Source: Paenibacillus validus NBRC 15382 (lineage in GTDB: Bacteria; Bacillota; Bacilli; Paenibacillales; NBRC-103111). Taken from it: a stretch of 64,000 nucleotides of DNA. Location of the stretch: positions 62,001 to 126,000 of the forward strand of contig NZ_BIMH01000008.1 of assembly GCF_004000985.1 (NCBI RefSeq), written 5' to 3'. Of this stretch, positions 49,336 to 58,821 are shown one piece after another. Made by a program: the position numbers and the translations under genes. How positions within the stretch are numbered: the stretch's first letter is position 1; the number at the start of each line of letters is the position of its first letter. The notes beneath the pieces were generated by a model. The model saw only the letters and a list, made by a program, of their open reading frames with translations, ran no database searches and was not told where the DNA came from.

Positions 49336-52300
49336 ATGCGGATGAGGTGGCTGCTGCCGTTCTTCTTCGCGCTGCTGTTGATTTTGCCGATGGCCGTGTC
49401 CGATAAATCCGCGGCTGCTTCGATTTCCGGCGGAACGGGTACGGATTTGCCGATCGCAGCGCACGAGCAGAATGATGTCACGCTGCTGCCGACAGCCGGA
49501 TTAACCAACCCGGGAGCGGGCACGTATGCCTTCAAGGTAAACAGGCAATTGGAACCCGTCAGCATCGTGGAAAATCCGTCTTTGACCGGATTAATCGTCG
49601 GAACCGAAGATCTGACTTCTCGTCTCAATGCTTTCGATCCGCATTTTGAATTCGATGTAGACGTCCCGTACGGTCAGGAGAGCATCGACATTACCGCATA
49701 TAGCATGTTGCAGTCGACCATCACTTTGCATTTAGGTACGGAAACGATGGAACCGGGCATCCCTTACCATTTGTCGTTGACAAGCGGATCCAACACATTC
49801 GTCATCACGACGACTTCGAATGACGGCAACCTGCATGTGTCCTATACGATCCGGGTACACCGTGCTGCTCCGAGCGCTGTTGATCATTTGAGCGTAACGG
49901 CGTCGCCGGAAACTGCAAGGGTGTATAACGAGACCGAATGGAGCCTTTCCTTTACGCCTACGGAGCCATTGACGCACGAAGATAAGATTTATTTGGCCCT
50001 GACGCCAGGGTTTACTTTCAATTTCAAAGAAAACAACAGGATTTATTGGAGCGGCCTCCCTGCGGTGACGGTGAACGACATTCCTGCCAGCGCCGTCATC
50101 CTTACGACAAACACTTCGAACGAGGACGTTCTGGAAATTTGGCTCGGTGAGATGCCTGCTTCTTCGACGGCTAACGTTGTCTTGAAGCAAGGAGCTCTTC
50201 GTAACCCGCCGACGATGGGCAGCGTTCAATTTCAAGTGACGACGAGCAAGGACACGACTCCGGCTGTCGCTTACGGTACGATAGCGCCAAGCTCGTTAAA
50301 CGTGGCAGCCTCCAATCTGACGGCAAGTGCGCAGAACGTCGCCTATAGGTTGACCTATACGGCGAGAAGCGAAATCAGCGAGCATAACCGGATTTATTTG
50401 AAAGTGCCGTTCCATATAAGCAACGAGGCGGCCGAAACGGTCCGGTTAAATGATACGGCGCTGCAGCACATCGGATCGGATGGGAACGGCGTGTACTATT
50501 TAACGCCTGCGAAGGATCAGATCATTGCAGCCGACAGCCCGGTATCGCTGGAATTTAGCCCCGCGGCGGGCATTGCCAACAGCTGGCAAAGCGCAGAGCC
50601 TTTGCTGATTGGGGTAAGCACCGATGATCAAAAACAGGTTTTGGACTATTTCCCCGTTATCTATGAGATGGACGAAACGAAACCGACCGGCGGCTTTACG
50701 GTGAATGGCGGAGCGGCCAAGACGTTCTCCCGCCGGGTAACCTTGGATTTGAGCGCAACGGATGGAACGGGGTCCGGCGTGTCCGGCGTCATCGTATCGG
50801 AGGATCCCGAATTTGAGCATACGGCTAATTACCCGTATGTGCCTCAGATTGATTATTTGCTCAGAGGGAGTGATCCGGTTCACACCCTTTATCTGAAATT
50901 TTCGGACTGGGCGGGGAACGAAAGCGACCCTTATACGGCAACTATCCAGTACAGCAGCGAATTGAACTTGTCTTCGTTGGCTGTGGACGGCGGTTACGCT
51001 GTTTTTCCCGAAGTTTCGGATGAGGCTCAGCATTACTATATCCAGGTGCCGAACGATGTAAGCACCCTAAGTTTGACGCCCGAGACGAACGATCCAGACG
51101 CCGTTCTCTCGGTATCGCCCGATGTGCTGGATGCGAACGGTCGAATTACGCTGCCTTCGCTGAGGCCGGGCTCGAACGAAATCACGATTACGGTTTCCAA
51201 GGGTGCCGATCACAACGTATACGGACTGACGGTTTTCCGTGAATCGTCTCCGCTGATCGGCATCAACAATGGAGATATCGTGTCTCTAGGCTCCAAAGAA
51301 TGGATCGTCGTCGATAAAGACCGCCGCGAGCTTTTGTTGAAAGAGGTCGATACGGGCTGCCCTGACTCGACGGACAATGACGGTACTTGCCATTGGGGCG
51401 TCAGCGGTTCTTCATGGTACTTTGAGGGCGCAGAAGCGGATGGTTATGTGTTCCGGCCCGAGCAGCCGGGGAGTATCGCCCATTATTTGAACCACATGTT
51501 CTGGGGGGAGCTGGGTGCCGATCAGAGCCTGGTTCAGCGTCATCCTTTCGATCAAACCCTGTATTTGCTAAATTACGAAGCTCCGCTTGCCGACATGACG
51601 AGAAGCTCGTTCGAAAGTAAGGTTGTAGCGAATGTAGGCCTGCTGGGGGTTGACCGGTATGAAGCGCTCAAGGCGGAGCTGTCCGCTTACGAATCGGAGT
51701 TCACGTATTTTCTGATGAATCCGATTCGGGCGGAGTCCGAAAATGCTCATTTCATATTGGCCGTAGATTCATTGGGCCATGTACGCTACTCGGACGCCCC
51801 GTCCGCGGTTCGTCCGGTTGTGTATTTGAAGCCGAGTGTTAGCAAGACGACCGGCAGCGGCGTTGCCGGCGATCCTTACCTGCTGGCCGAAGTGGCGGGC
51901 AACGCGGATATCGCCAAGGTTCGGGTAGGGGAAAACGACTTCGAATACGATGCAAGCACGACGCCCCCGGCTTGGTCGGCAGAGGTGGAGGCGGAAAGCG
52001 TCATGCTGTCGGTTATCATGAGCGACAGCAGCAGCTCGTTTAGGGTCCACGATACATCGCCGGCTGCTTTGAGTTATACGGTGAACGATAACACGATTAC
52101 GATCGATCCGCTTCCGAAGGGCGTTTCGACGCTTCATCTGACAACAACGGCGACGGACGGTACGACCAGGCACTATGACGTTCGCATCGCGCGTCCGGCG
52201 CTGAGCGCGCTGGATATGGTGCTGGAAGCGAAAGCGGCATTAGACGAAAACGAAATTAAAAGCGATAACTTGAGTCTGGCGAGCGTCACGCAAAATGTGC

Positions 52301-54132
52301 ATTTGCCGGTTATCGGTTTGCACGGTACGACGATTGAATGGCAAAGCGATCAGACCGCTGTTGTGGACGTGGACGGTACCGTCCATCGCCCGCCTTTTTA
52401 CGGGACAAACGCGAATGTTACGTTGACAGCGACGATTCGTAAAGGAAACGCATGGCAGACAAAGACATTTGAGTTAACGGTGCTGAAGGCCGAGCCGGCA
52501 ACGGCCGACCATGAAGCGGCGGTGGCAGCCGCGAAGGCGGCGCTGACGTGGGAGTCGATCCGCGGCTGGAACAGCGCGCCGGATCGAGTGGTTTCGAATC
52601 TCGCCCTCCCTACGAAAGGCGCAAGGGGAACGATGATTACATGGAGCTCCAGCGCATCGTCCGTCATTTCACCAAACGGAACGGTCACGAGAGCCGCCTA
52701 CGGTTCGGGCGACATTACAGTGACGCTGACGGCAAAGCTGACACGAGGCAACGCGAGCGCCCTGCAGCCGTTCATCCTTACCGTTCTTGAGGAAGAACCG
52801 GAGACGGATGCGGATGCCATCGCGGTAAACGCGGCCTATCATGCCTTAACTTGGCTGGAGCTTCGCCAGGCGAACACGGACATCGATAGCGTGACGTCAA
52901 GCGTGTACCTCCCATCCGCAGGTGTACAAGGAACAACGATTCAGTGGAGCTCGAGCCAACCTTCGGTTATCGCGCTGGATGGAACCGTCGTGCGACCGTC
53001 GTACAGCCAGGGCGATGCTTTAGTAACGCTGAGAGCGGTCATTAGCCGCGGCGGAGCATACAGCGAGAAGCTTTTTGTGGTGAAGGTGCTGAAGCTGGAG
53101 CCGACAGGGGCGGAAGACCAGACAGCCGTAGAGAGAGCGAAAGTCGAGTTGACGGAGTTCATCCATACGTCCTATAACCTGGGCGGTATTACGACGAATA
53201 TGCAGTTACCTGCGACAGGAGCGCAAGGTTCATCGATTTCATGGATTTCGAGCCATACGGCGGTGGTCGGTAATGACGGTACGGTGAATCGACCGGCTTA
53301 CAGCGCGGGCGATGCGACGGTTACCTTAACGGCTACGATTAGCCGGGGCGGGGCAAGCGTTCAACAACTATTTACGGTTACCGTTGTAAAAAGGGCCCCG
53401 TATCCTATGGGTGAGCCTGTAACTGCGGATACCAACCGGCCTATGGTATTTAACGGCGGCATCATCCTTAATTTGGCCGGTGCCAGCGTGGGCAGCGGTG
53501 CAACCGTATTGGTGACCGCCGGCGCAACGGACGATATGAGACCAGGCATGCAAGTAGCAGGCAGCGTGGCACATATTTCACTGTCCAACGTAACGCTGGC
53601 TCCGGGCAGTACCGTTGCCCTTACCTTGCCGGTGAATGCCGCGGCGGACTTATCCAAAGTCGGAGTATTCGACTACAACGAATCGACAAAACAATGGGAA
53701 GCTTTACCAACATCCATCGATCCGGATACCCGTCAAGTCACGGTGCACATCTCGCACTTCTCCACGTACGGGGTGTTCGAAGCCGATACGGCGGCTGCGC
53801 CGATCGTTTCGTTCAACGAACAATCTCAGCTTGTGCTGCCTTCCGTGAGCGGCATATCTTATTATTACTCGCTGGACGGAACAGAACCGGGACGAGAGTC
53901 GCTTCTTTACAATCCGGCAGCCAAGCCGACAATCGGGCATACGACTCCTGTACACGTGGTGGCGGTCGAGTCCGGTAAACGGAACAGTTCGGTTCGGGCC
54001 GCGGCGACATTGGAGTATGTCATCGGGCAGGCGAAGAGTCTCAGCGATTGGAATAAGGACGGGAAGGTCGACTCGTCCGACATGAAGGCGCTGCTGAAGC
54101 TCATTCCGGCCCGCCGTGAATCATCTGAATAA
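49336..54132 (+). CDS. large secreted multidomain surface protein with Ig-like repeats and dockerin-like end
   Basis: 1,598 residues, exported by a signal peptide (MRMRWLLPFFFALLLILPMA). Visible blocks: two related beta-sandwich modules (about 180-440), a cadherin-like beta sandwich (about 540-635), a region like DUF6273 ending in RPVVYLKPSV (about 640-850), a second cadherin-like part, four atrophied Ig-like repeats with the pattern GTTI-x-W-x-S...V-x-x-DGTV-x-RP (about 955-1350), a ZU5/IPT-like region with HISHFSTYGVF, a chitobiase-type domain (YYYSLDGTEPGRESLLY), and a dockerin-like calcium loop at the end (DWNKDGKVDSSDMKALL). No S-layer homology or LPxTG signal, so attachment is unknown. 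ATG 49336 follows AGAGGAGAG; in-frame ATG 49288 is upstream of that. It is probably an adhesin or a scaffold part. Confidence 0.82.
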   Translation: MRMRWLLPFFFALLLILPMAVSDKSAAASISGGTGTDLPIAAHEQNDVTLLPTAGLTNPGAGTYAFKVNRQLEPVSIVENPSLTGLIVGTEDLTSRLNAFDPHFEFDVDVPYGQESIDITAYSMLQSTITLHLGTETMEPGIPYHLSLTSGSNTFVITTTSNDGNLHVSYTIRVHRAAPSAVDHLSVTASPETARVYNETEWSLSFTPTEPLTHEDKIYLALTPGFTFNFKENNRIYWSGLPAVTVNDIPASAVILTTNTSNEDVLEIWLGEMPASSTANVVLKQGALRNPPTMGSVQFQVTTSKDTTPAVAYGTIAPSSLNVAASNLTASAQNVAYRLTYTARSEISEHNRIYLKVPFHISNEAAETVRLNDTALQHIGSDGNGVYYLTPAKDQIIAADSPVSLEFSPAAGIANSWQSAEPLLIGVSTDDQKQVLDYFPVIYEMDETKPTGGFTVNGGAAKTFSRRVTLDLSATDGTGSGVSGVIVSEDPEFEHTANYPYVPQIDYLLRGSDPVHTLYLKFSDWAGNESDPYTATIQYSSELNLSSLAVDGGYAVFPEVSDEAQHYYIQVPNDVSTLSLTPETNDPDAVLSVSPDVLDANGRITLPSLRPGSNEITITVSKGADHNVYGLTVFRESSPLIGINNGDIVSLGSKEWIVVDKDRRELLLKEVDTGCPDSTDNDGTCHWGVSGSSWYFEGAEADGYVFRPEQPGSIAHYLNHMFWGELGADQSLVQRHPFDQTLYLLNYEAPLADMTRSSFESKVVANVGLLGVDRYEALKAELSAYESEFTYFLMNPIRAESENAHFILAVDSLGHVRYSDAPSAVRPVVYLKPSVSKTTGSGVAGDPYLLAEVAGNADIAKVRVGENDFEYDASTTPPAWSAEVEAESVMLSVIMSDSSSSFRVHDTSPAALSYTVNDNTITIDPLPKGVSTLHLTTTATDGTTRHYDVRIARPALSALDMVLEAKAALDENEIKSDNLSLASVTQNVHLPVIGLHGTTIEWQSDQTAVVDVDGTVHRPPFYGTNANVTLTATIRKGNAWQTKTFELTVLKAEPATADHEAAVAAAKAALTWESIRGWNSAPDRVVSNLALPTKGARGTMITWSSSASSVISPNGTVTRAAYGSGDITVTLTAKLTRGNASALQPFILTVLEEEPETDADAIAVNAAYHALTWLELRQANTDIDSVTSSVYLPSAGVQGTTIQWSSSQPSVIALDGTVVRPSYSQGDALVTLRAVISRGGAYSEKLFVVKVLKLEPTGAEDQTAVERAKVELTEFIHTSYNLGGITTNMQLPATGAQGSSISWISSHTAVVGNDGTVNRPAYSAGDATVTLTATISRGGASVQQLFTVTVVKRAPYPMGEPVTADTNRPMVFNGGIILNLAGASVGSGATVLVTAGATDDMRPGMQVAGSVAHISLSNVTLAPGSTVALTLPVNAAADLSKVGVFDYNESTKQWEALPTSIDPDTRQVTVHISHFSTYGVFEADTAAAPIVSFNEQSQLVLPSVSGISYYYSLDGTEPGRESLLYNPAAKPTIGHTTPVHVVAVESGKRNSSVRAAATLEYVIGQAKSLSDWNKDGKVDSSDMKALLKLIPARRESSE
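52200..53395 (+). repeat. four tandem Ig-like coding repeats
   Basis: Repeat units of about 100 codons start near 52200, 52510, 52810 and 53110. Each carries an Ala/Lys helix (AAKAAL, VERAKVEL), the L-P-x-x-G-x-x-GT/SxI-x-W sequence, an S/T-x-x-V-I-x-x-DGTV turn and the strand VTLTA-x-I-x-RG. Copies differ by many substitutions, so they are old repeats. Confidence 0.75.
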
Positions 54133-54140
54133 AAGGAGGA

Positions 54141-54178
54141 GGCTGACGATAAGCTGCATGTCGTCAGCCCTTATTTTT
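54141..54178 (+). terminator. terminator of surface-protein gene
   Basis: GGCTGACGA (54141-54149) with TCGTCAGCC (54161-54169), 11-base loop, then CTTATTTTTC. Confidence 0.88.
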
Positions 54179-54224
54179 CAGTAAAAGGAGGAGATTTAGT
54201 CAAATAAACGACTTTATAAAACCG

Positions 54225-54254
54225 TTGACATAGGGTAGGGGGGTACTGTATGAT
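54225..54254 (+). promoter_or_regulatory. csoR-cop promoter with GC operator in the spacer
   Basis: TTGACA (54225-54230), 18-base spacer, TATGAT (54249-54254). The spacer is TAGGGTAGGGGGGTACTG, a G-rich tract like the CsoR operators of Bacillus (TACCCTANNGGGTA type) lying exactly between the promoter boxes. Repression in the absence of Cu(I) is predicted. Confidence 0.75.
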
Positions 54255-54282
54255 ATCGGTATCGGAACAGGAGGTGCCCACC

Positions 54283-54633
54283 ATGATGAACAGTTCTCAC
54301 GAAGTCGAAGATCCGATGTCCTGCAGCGATACTCTCTGCTACCCGCCGGACGATGAAAGAAAGAGCCATCATTTCGAGAAAGAAAAGGCCAGCCTGACTG
54401 CGAGATTGAACCGCATTGAAGGTCAGATTCGCGGCGTTAAAGGCATGATCGAGAAGGATGCGTACTGCGACGATGTGCTGAACCAAATCGCGGCGGTGCA
54501 AGCGGCCTTAAATGGAGTCGGCAAGCTGCTGCTCGCGGCCCATATGAAAAGCTGCGTTATCGAGCGGATCGAAGCCGGCGAAAGCAACGTGATCGACGAA
54601 CTCCTGATTACGGTTAACAAATTAATGAAATAA
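54283..54633 (+). CDS. csoR: copper-sensing repressor CsoR
   Basis: A 116-residue all-helical repressor. Cu(I) ligands of the C-H-C type are present: Cys62 (DAYCDDVLNQ), His87 and Cys91 (LLAAHMKSC). The RLNRIEGQIRGVKGMIEKD segment is the family signature. The N-terminal 30 residues with SCSD, LCYPP and HH are an extra, Cys/His-containing extension. ATG 54283 is nine bases after GGAGGTG; an in-frame ATG at 54250 lies within the -10 box and cannot be used. It is first gene of the copZ-copA operon. Confidence 0.92.
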   Translation: MMNSSHEVEDPMSCSDTLCYPPDDERKSHHFEKEKASLTARLNRIEGQIRGVKGMIEKDAYCDDVLNQIAAVQAALNGVGKLLLAAHMKSCVIERIEAGESNVIDELLITVNKLMK

Positions 54634-54656
54634 TATCAGCGAAGGAGGGATACCGC

Positions 54657-54857
54657 ATGTCGAACGTTACGTTGAAAGTAGAGGGCATGTCCTGCAACCA
54701 TTGCGTAAATTCCGTCGAGGGAGCGCTGAAAAATTTGGGCGCTGTCGGCAAAGTAGACCTTGCAGCCAAATCGGTAACCGTCGAATTCGACGAAAGCAAG
54801 GTTTCCTTGAACGCGATTAAAGAAGCGATTGAAGATCAAGGCTATGATGTCGTGTAA
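54657..54857 (+). CDS. copZ: copper chaperone CopZ
   Basis: A 66-residue heavy-metal-associated (HMA) domain protein with MxCxxC (GMSCNHCVNSV; Cys13 and Cys16). It binds Cu(I) and delivers it to CopA or CsoR. It follows csoR by 23 bases with GAAGGAGGG before the ATG. A hairpin follows before copA, which should keep chaperone mRNA above pump mRNA. Confidence 0.94.
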   Translation: MSNVTLKVEGMSCNHCVNSVEGALKNLGAVGKVDLAAKSVTVEFDESKVSLNAIKEAIEDQGYDVV

Positions 54858-54870
54858 CGACGAATCGCGC

Positions 54871-54914
54871 GAAAGAGAGCACCTGGGTATTAACTTGGTG
54901 TGCTCTCTCTTTCC
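54871..54914 (+). terminator. terminator or attenuator between copZ and copA
   Basis: GAGAGCACC (54875-54883) pairs with GGTGTGCTCTC (54897-54907) with a small bulge, loop 13, followed by TCTTTCC; the outer GAAA/TTTC can extend it. Partial termination is expected because copA has no obvious promoter of its own. Confidence 0.65.
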
Positions 54915-55000
54915 TATAACTCGACAACAGAATCGACATAACCGGATGTAAAGCGGCGATTGCAAGAGAGGCCAGGAAGTGTGTAGGGGAGAGCAGAGAT

Positions 55001-57430
55001 ATGGAGAAAACCGACCAGGCAGGAACGCAGCAGCAGACGACTTTGCAAATTACCGGGATGACCTGCGCCGCTTGCGCCAACCGGATTGAGAAGGGGCTCG
55101 GCAAGCTCGATGGCGTCACCGAAGCAACCGTCAATTTCGCACTGGAACAAGCGTCGGTCACGTATGACCCGGATCAAATAAAGCTCCAGGATATGGAGCA
55201 AAAAATCGAGGCGCTTGGTTACGGTACCGTCAAAGAAACGGCCGATTTCCAAATCGGCGGCATGACGTGCGCGGCTTGTGCGACCCGCATCGAGAAAGGG
55301 CTCGGCAAGCTCGGCGGCGTCACTCGCGCGAATGTGAACCTGGCGCTCGAGACCGCCCGTATCGAGTACAATCCGGCCCAAGTGTCGATAACCGACATGG
55401 TGCGCAAGGTCGAGCAGCTAGGCTACACCGCCGCCCTGAAGCAAGAGTCCCGGGAAAGCGGGGACCACCGGCAGCAGGCGATCCGCAAGATGCGGATGAA
55501 GCTGCTCGTATCAGCCCTCCTTTCCCTGCCTTTACTGTGGGCGATGGTCGGTCACTTCTCCTTCACGTCCTTCATCTGGGTGCCGGCTCTGTTCATGAAC
55601 CCGTGGTTCCAGCTCGCGCTGGCCACACCGGTACAATTCGCGATCGGCCGCCAGTTTTATACCGGCGCTTACAAAGCGCTGCGCAACGGCAGCGCCAACA
55701 TGGACGTGCTGGTGGCGTTGGGCACTTCAGCGGCTTATTTTTACAGCCTTTATCTTACGGTCCAATCGTTGAACGCTCACGGGCATCAAGTCGAGTTGTA
55801 CTATGAAACAAGCTCCGTCCTGATCACGTTAATATTGCTCGGCAAACTGTTCGAAGCACTGGCCAAGGGACGTTCTTCCGAAGCGATTAAATCTCTGATG
55901 GGGCTGCAAGCCAAGACGGCGCTTGTCTTCCGCCAAGGGCAAGAGCTGCAAATCCCGGTGGATGAAGTGATGGCCGGCGACGTGATCATCGTGAAGCCGG
56001 GCGAGAAAATTCCGGTGGACGGCCTCGTGCTTGAAGGAACGTCCTCCGTCGACGAATCGATGCTGACGGGAGAAAGCATTCCCGTGCAAAAAAGCGCCCA
56101 AGACCGTGTCATCGGAGCTACATTAAACAAGAACGGCATGCTTAAAATCCAGGCGACAAAAGTCGGCAAAGAAACCGCACTGGCGCAAATCATTAAAGTC
56201 GTCGAGGAAGCGCAGGGCTCCAAAGCGCCGATTCAACGGGTAGCGGACGTCATCTCCGGCATCTTCGTGCCGATCGTTGTCGGGATCGCCCTCGTCACGT
56301 TCCTCGTCTGGTTCTTCTTCGTCGAACCGGGCGAATTCGCCGGGGCGCTGGAGAAGGCGATCGCCGTGCTCGTCATTGCCTGCCCTTGCGCCCTGGGACT
56401 AGCGACGCCGACTTCCATCATGGCCGGCTCGGGGCGTTCCGCAGAGCTTGGCATCCTGTTCAAGGGCGGCGAGCACCTCGAGGCGACGCACAGAATCGAC
56501 ACGATCGTCCTGGACAAAACGGGCACGGTAACGAAGGGCAAACCGGAATTGACCGACGTGCTGCCTGCCGAAGGCATCGACCCATCCAGCTTCTTGCGTT
56601 GGGTGGGCGCCGCGGAACGCAACTCCGAGCACCCGCTCGCCGAGGCGATTGTGGCAGGCGTCCAAGAGCAGGGCCTTGCCCTGCCGGAAGCCGGGCAATT
56701 CGAGGCGATTCCCGGCTTCGGCATTCGCGCCGAGGTGGAAGGCAAGCAGATCGCCATCGGCACCCGGAAGCTTATGACGCAGCTTGGCGTTAGCCCCGGC
56801 GCGGCGCTTGAGACGATGAGCATGCTTGAAGAGGCTGGCAAAACCGCCATGCTGGTCGCCGTGGACGGTACCTATGCAGGGATGGTGGCCGTCGCCGATA
56901 CGATCAAGGAGACATCGAAAGAGGCGGTTGCCCGCCTGCAGGCGCTCGGGATCGAAGTCATGATGATCACCGGCGACAACGAGCGGACGGCTCGGGCGAT
57001 TGCCGCGAAAGCCGGTATCGACCGGGTGCTGGCCGAGGTGCTGCCGGAAGGAAAAGCCGCCGAAGTGCGCAAGCTGCAAGACGCCGGCCGCAAGGTGGCG
57101 ATGGTCGGCGACGGCATCAATGACGCGCCTGCGCTTGCGACAGCGGACATCGGCATGGCGATCGGAACCGGAACGGACGTCGCCATGGAAGCGGCTGACG
57201 TAACGTTGATGCGGGGCGATCTTAACAGTATTCCGGACGCCATCTTTTTAAGTAAAAAAACGATGAGCAACATCCGCCAAAACTTGTTTTGGGCGCTCGC
57301 CTATAACGTGATTGGCATTCCGATCGCAGCAAGCGGCTTTCTCGCCCCTTGGCTCGCGGGAGCCGCCATGGCGCTCAGCTCCGTCTCGGTCGTGCTGAAC
57401 GCGCTGCGCCTGCAGCGGATGAAGCTCTAA
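55001..57430 (+). CDS. copA: copper-exporting P1B-type ATPase CopA
   Basis: An 809-residue Cu(I) export ATPase. Two N-terminal HMA domains with GMTCAAC at residues 19-25 and 88-93, eight membrane helices, the translocation motif CPC (about 461-463 in [15 protein letters not shown]), phosphorylation site DKTGTVTKG (about 505), SEHP of the nucleotide-binding domain, and [11 protein letters not shown] near 705. All key residues are intact. The gene is preceded by copZ and its hairpin; an open frame continues upstream only into the leader. It removes excess copper; expression is under CsoR. Confidence 0.96.
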   Translation: MEKTDQAGTQQQTTLQITGMTCAACANRIEKGLGKLDGVTEATVNFALEQASVTYDPDQIKLQDMEQKIEALGYGTVKETADFQIGGMTCAACATRIEKGLGKLGGVTRANVNLALETARIEYNPAQVSITDMVRKVEQLGYTAALKQESRESGDHRQQAIRKMRMKLLVSALLSLPLLWAMVGHFSFTSFIWVPALFMNPWFQLALATPVQFAIGRQFYTGAYKALRNGSANMDVLVALGTSAAYFYSLYLTVQSLNAHGHQVELYYETSSVLITLILLGKLFEALAKGRSSEAIKSLMGLQAKTALVFRQGQELQIPVDEVMAGDVIIVKPGEKIPVDGLVLEGTSSVDESMLTGESIPVQKSAQDRVIGATLNKNGMLKIQATKVGKETALAQIIKVVEEAQGSKAPIQRVADVISGIFVPIVVGIALVTFLVWFFFVEPGEFAGALEKAIAVLVIACPCALGLATPTSIMAGSGRSAELGILFKGGEHLEATHRIDTIVLDKTGTVTKGKPELTDVLPAEGIDPSSFLRWVGAAERNSEHPLAEAIVAGVQEQGLALPEAGQFEAIPGFGIRAEVEGKQIAIGTRKLMTQLGVSPGAALETMSMLEEAGKTAMLVAVDGTYAGMVAVADTIKETSKEAVARLQALGIEVMMITGDNERTARAIAAKAGIDRVLAEVLPEGKAAEVRKLQDAGRKVAMVGDGINDAPALATADIGMAIGTGTDVAMEAADVTLMRGDLNSIPDAIFLSKKTMSNIRQNLFWALAYNVIGIPIAASGFLAPWLAGAAMALSSVSVVLNALRLQRMKL

Positions 57431-57585
57431 TTCCCACCTTCGACAAGCCGGGCCTTGATGGTCCGGCTGTTCCGGTTTTGCTTGGCAAAATGGCCAACCA
57501 GGGATCAGCCGTCTTTTTCCGCTTCTCTCTTGACTCCCGATCCTCTATAATGAGGAATGGTGGACAATAGAGAGTATATGGGAGT

Positions 57586-58392
57586 GTGAGGAAATTGAAC
57601 GACTTTTGGTCGGCCGTCATTCTGGGCATTGTGGAAGGATTGACGGAGTTTTTGCCCGTATCTTCGACGGGTCATATGATTTTGACGGCGCACTTGATTG
57701 GTTTCACGGGCGAAAAGGCGAAGACGTTCGAGATCGTTGTACAACTGGGTGCCGTTCTAGCCGTATTTGTCTTGTATTGGCGGAGGTTTTTCGGCTTTCT
57801 CAACTTGAAGCGAAGCCTCTCGAACAGCGGTCGAGTCAACCTGATTCATATCGCGCTGGCCATGCTGCCTGCGGTCGTCGTGGGCTTGGCGCTGCACGAT
57901 TTGGTCAAGAAATATTTGTTCGGACCGGGAACTGTGCTCATAAGCCTGGTGGCCGGAGGAATTCTGATTATTATAGCCGATCGGGCCCGCGTGCGCGTGA
58001 CGGCCGAGACGATGGACGACATTACATATAAGCAGGCGTTCGGGATCGGCTTATTTCAATGTTTAGCGTTATGGCCGGGTTTTTCACGCTCGGGCTCGAC
58101 CATTTCCGGAGGGATATTGCTCGGGACGAGCCAGAAGGCGGCAGCTGAGTTTACGTTCATCGTGTCCGTGCCGATCATGTTCGCCGCGACCTTCCTGGAT
58201 TTATACAAAAGCCGGGATTTGTTGTCCATGGACGACTTAGGTCTTTTCGTTACAGGGCTGGCCGCTTCCTTCATCGTCGCGATGATCGCCGTGGTGACCT
58301 TCCTGAACATCATTAAACGACTGAGCCTATCGTGGTTTGCGTATTACCGTTTTGTGTTAGCGATTGTATTTTACCTCATTCTGTTCTTATAA
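57586..58392 (+). CDS. uppP: undecaprenyl-diphosphatase UppP
   Basis: A 268-residue membrane phosphatase that recycles undecaprenyl pyrophosphate for cell-wall synthesis and gives bacitracin tolerance. Both active-site loops are present: EGLTEFLPVSSTGHMIL (about 17-33) and FQCLALWPGFSRSGSTISGG (about 155-175), the latter with the catalytic Ser/Arg. The start is ambiguous: GTG 57586 or TTG 57595 (giving MNDFWSAV, typical of the family); GGGAGTGTGAGG supports either. A TATAAT box lies at 57544. Confidence 0.93.
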   Translation: MRKLNDFWSAVILGIVEGLTEFLPVSSTGHMILTAHLIGFTGEKAKTFEIVVQLGAVLAVFVLYWRRFFGFLNLKRSLSNSGRVNLIHIALAMLPAVVVGLALHDLVKKYLFGPGTVLISLVAGGILIIIADRARVRVTAETMDDITYKQAFGIGLFQCLALWPGFSRSGSTISGGILLGTSQKAAAEFTFIVSVPIMFAATFLDLYKSRDLLSMDDLGLFVTGLAASFIVAMIAVVTFLNIIKRLSLSWFAYYRFVLAIVFYLILFL

Positions 58393-58515
58393 AACGGGCC
58401 ATTATTTAGAGACCCCCCGTTAATTGTCCATACCGATTCCCGCTCAGGACATATATTGAACCATGTTCGCGGGAGAGTGACCCACGGCTAACTCAACAGA
58501 GGGAGTGGATCGCGA

Positions 58516-58635
58516 ATGGGTGCTGCGGGTGCAGGCTTCGGATGGGGCGGCGGTTACTTTACGACAACGGGCGTTATTTTGGTTCTCTATATTTTGCTTG
58601 TCATCATCTTGTTTGCCGGTCTCTATTTCATCTAA
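58516..58635 (+). CDS. YjcZ-family small sporulation-associated peptide
   Basis: A 39-residue peptide too short for ordinary gene calling: MGAAGAGFGWGGGYFTTTG, then one hydrophobic helix of about 20 residues ending in LYFI. A Gly/aromatic start followed by a single membrane helix is the pattern of the YjcZ family. The ribosome binding site AGAGGGAG lies about 11 bases upstream, and a terminator follows the stop after 17 bases. A second member is encoded at 60359-60460. Confidence 0.75.
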   Translation: MGAAGAGFGWGGGYFTTTGVILVLYILLVIILFAGLYFI

Positions 58636-58652
58636 GTGACGAGACTGTCCTC

Positions 58653-58686
58653 GCCGCATCGCGAATTTCCCGCGATGCGGCTTTTT
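58653..58686 (+). terminator. terminator of the YjcZ-like gene
   Basis: GCCGCATCGCG (58653-58663) and CGCGATGCGGC (58671-58681), seven-base loop, then TTTTT. Confidence 0.92.
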
Positions 58687-58727
58687 GGCCATTATCCAGG
58701 GAGTCTAGAAAAATAAGCCGGGTAAGG

Positions 58728-58786
58728 TTGACATTAGCGTTGAGAACCATTATCATTGATTTATAAGGAATTGAGAATGATTATCA
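58728..58786 (+). promoter_or_regulatory. promoter with tandem Fur boxes before DUF2325 gene
   Basis: TTGACA (58728-58733), 17-base spacer, TATCAT (58751-58756). Box 1 TGAGAACCATTATCA (58741-58755) overlaps the -10; box 2 TGAGAATGATTATCA (58772-58786) lies just downstream. They match the 7-1-7 Fur consensus TGATAATNATTATCA with two and one mismatches. Iron-dependent repression is predicted; PerR or Zur sites would read differently (TTATAAT / TCGTAAT). Confidence 0.85.
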
Positions 58787-58821
58787 TTGATGATAAATAC
58801 ATAGATAAGGGAGATTAGAGC

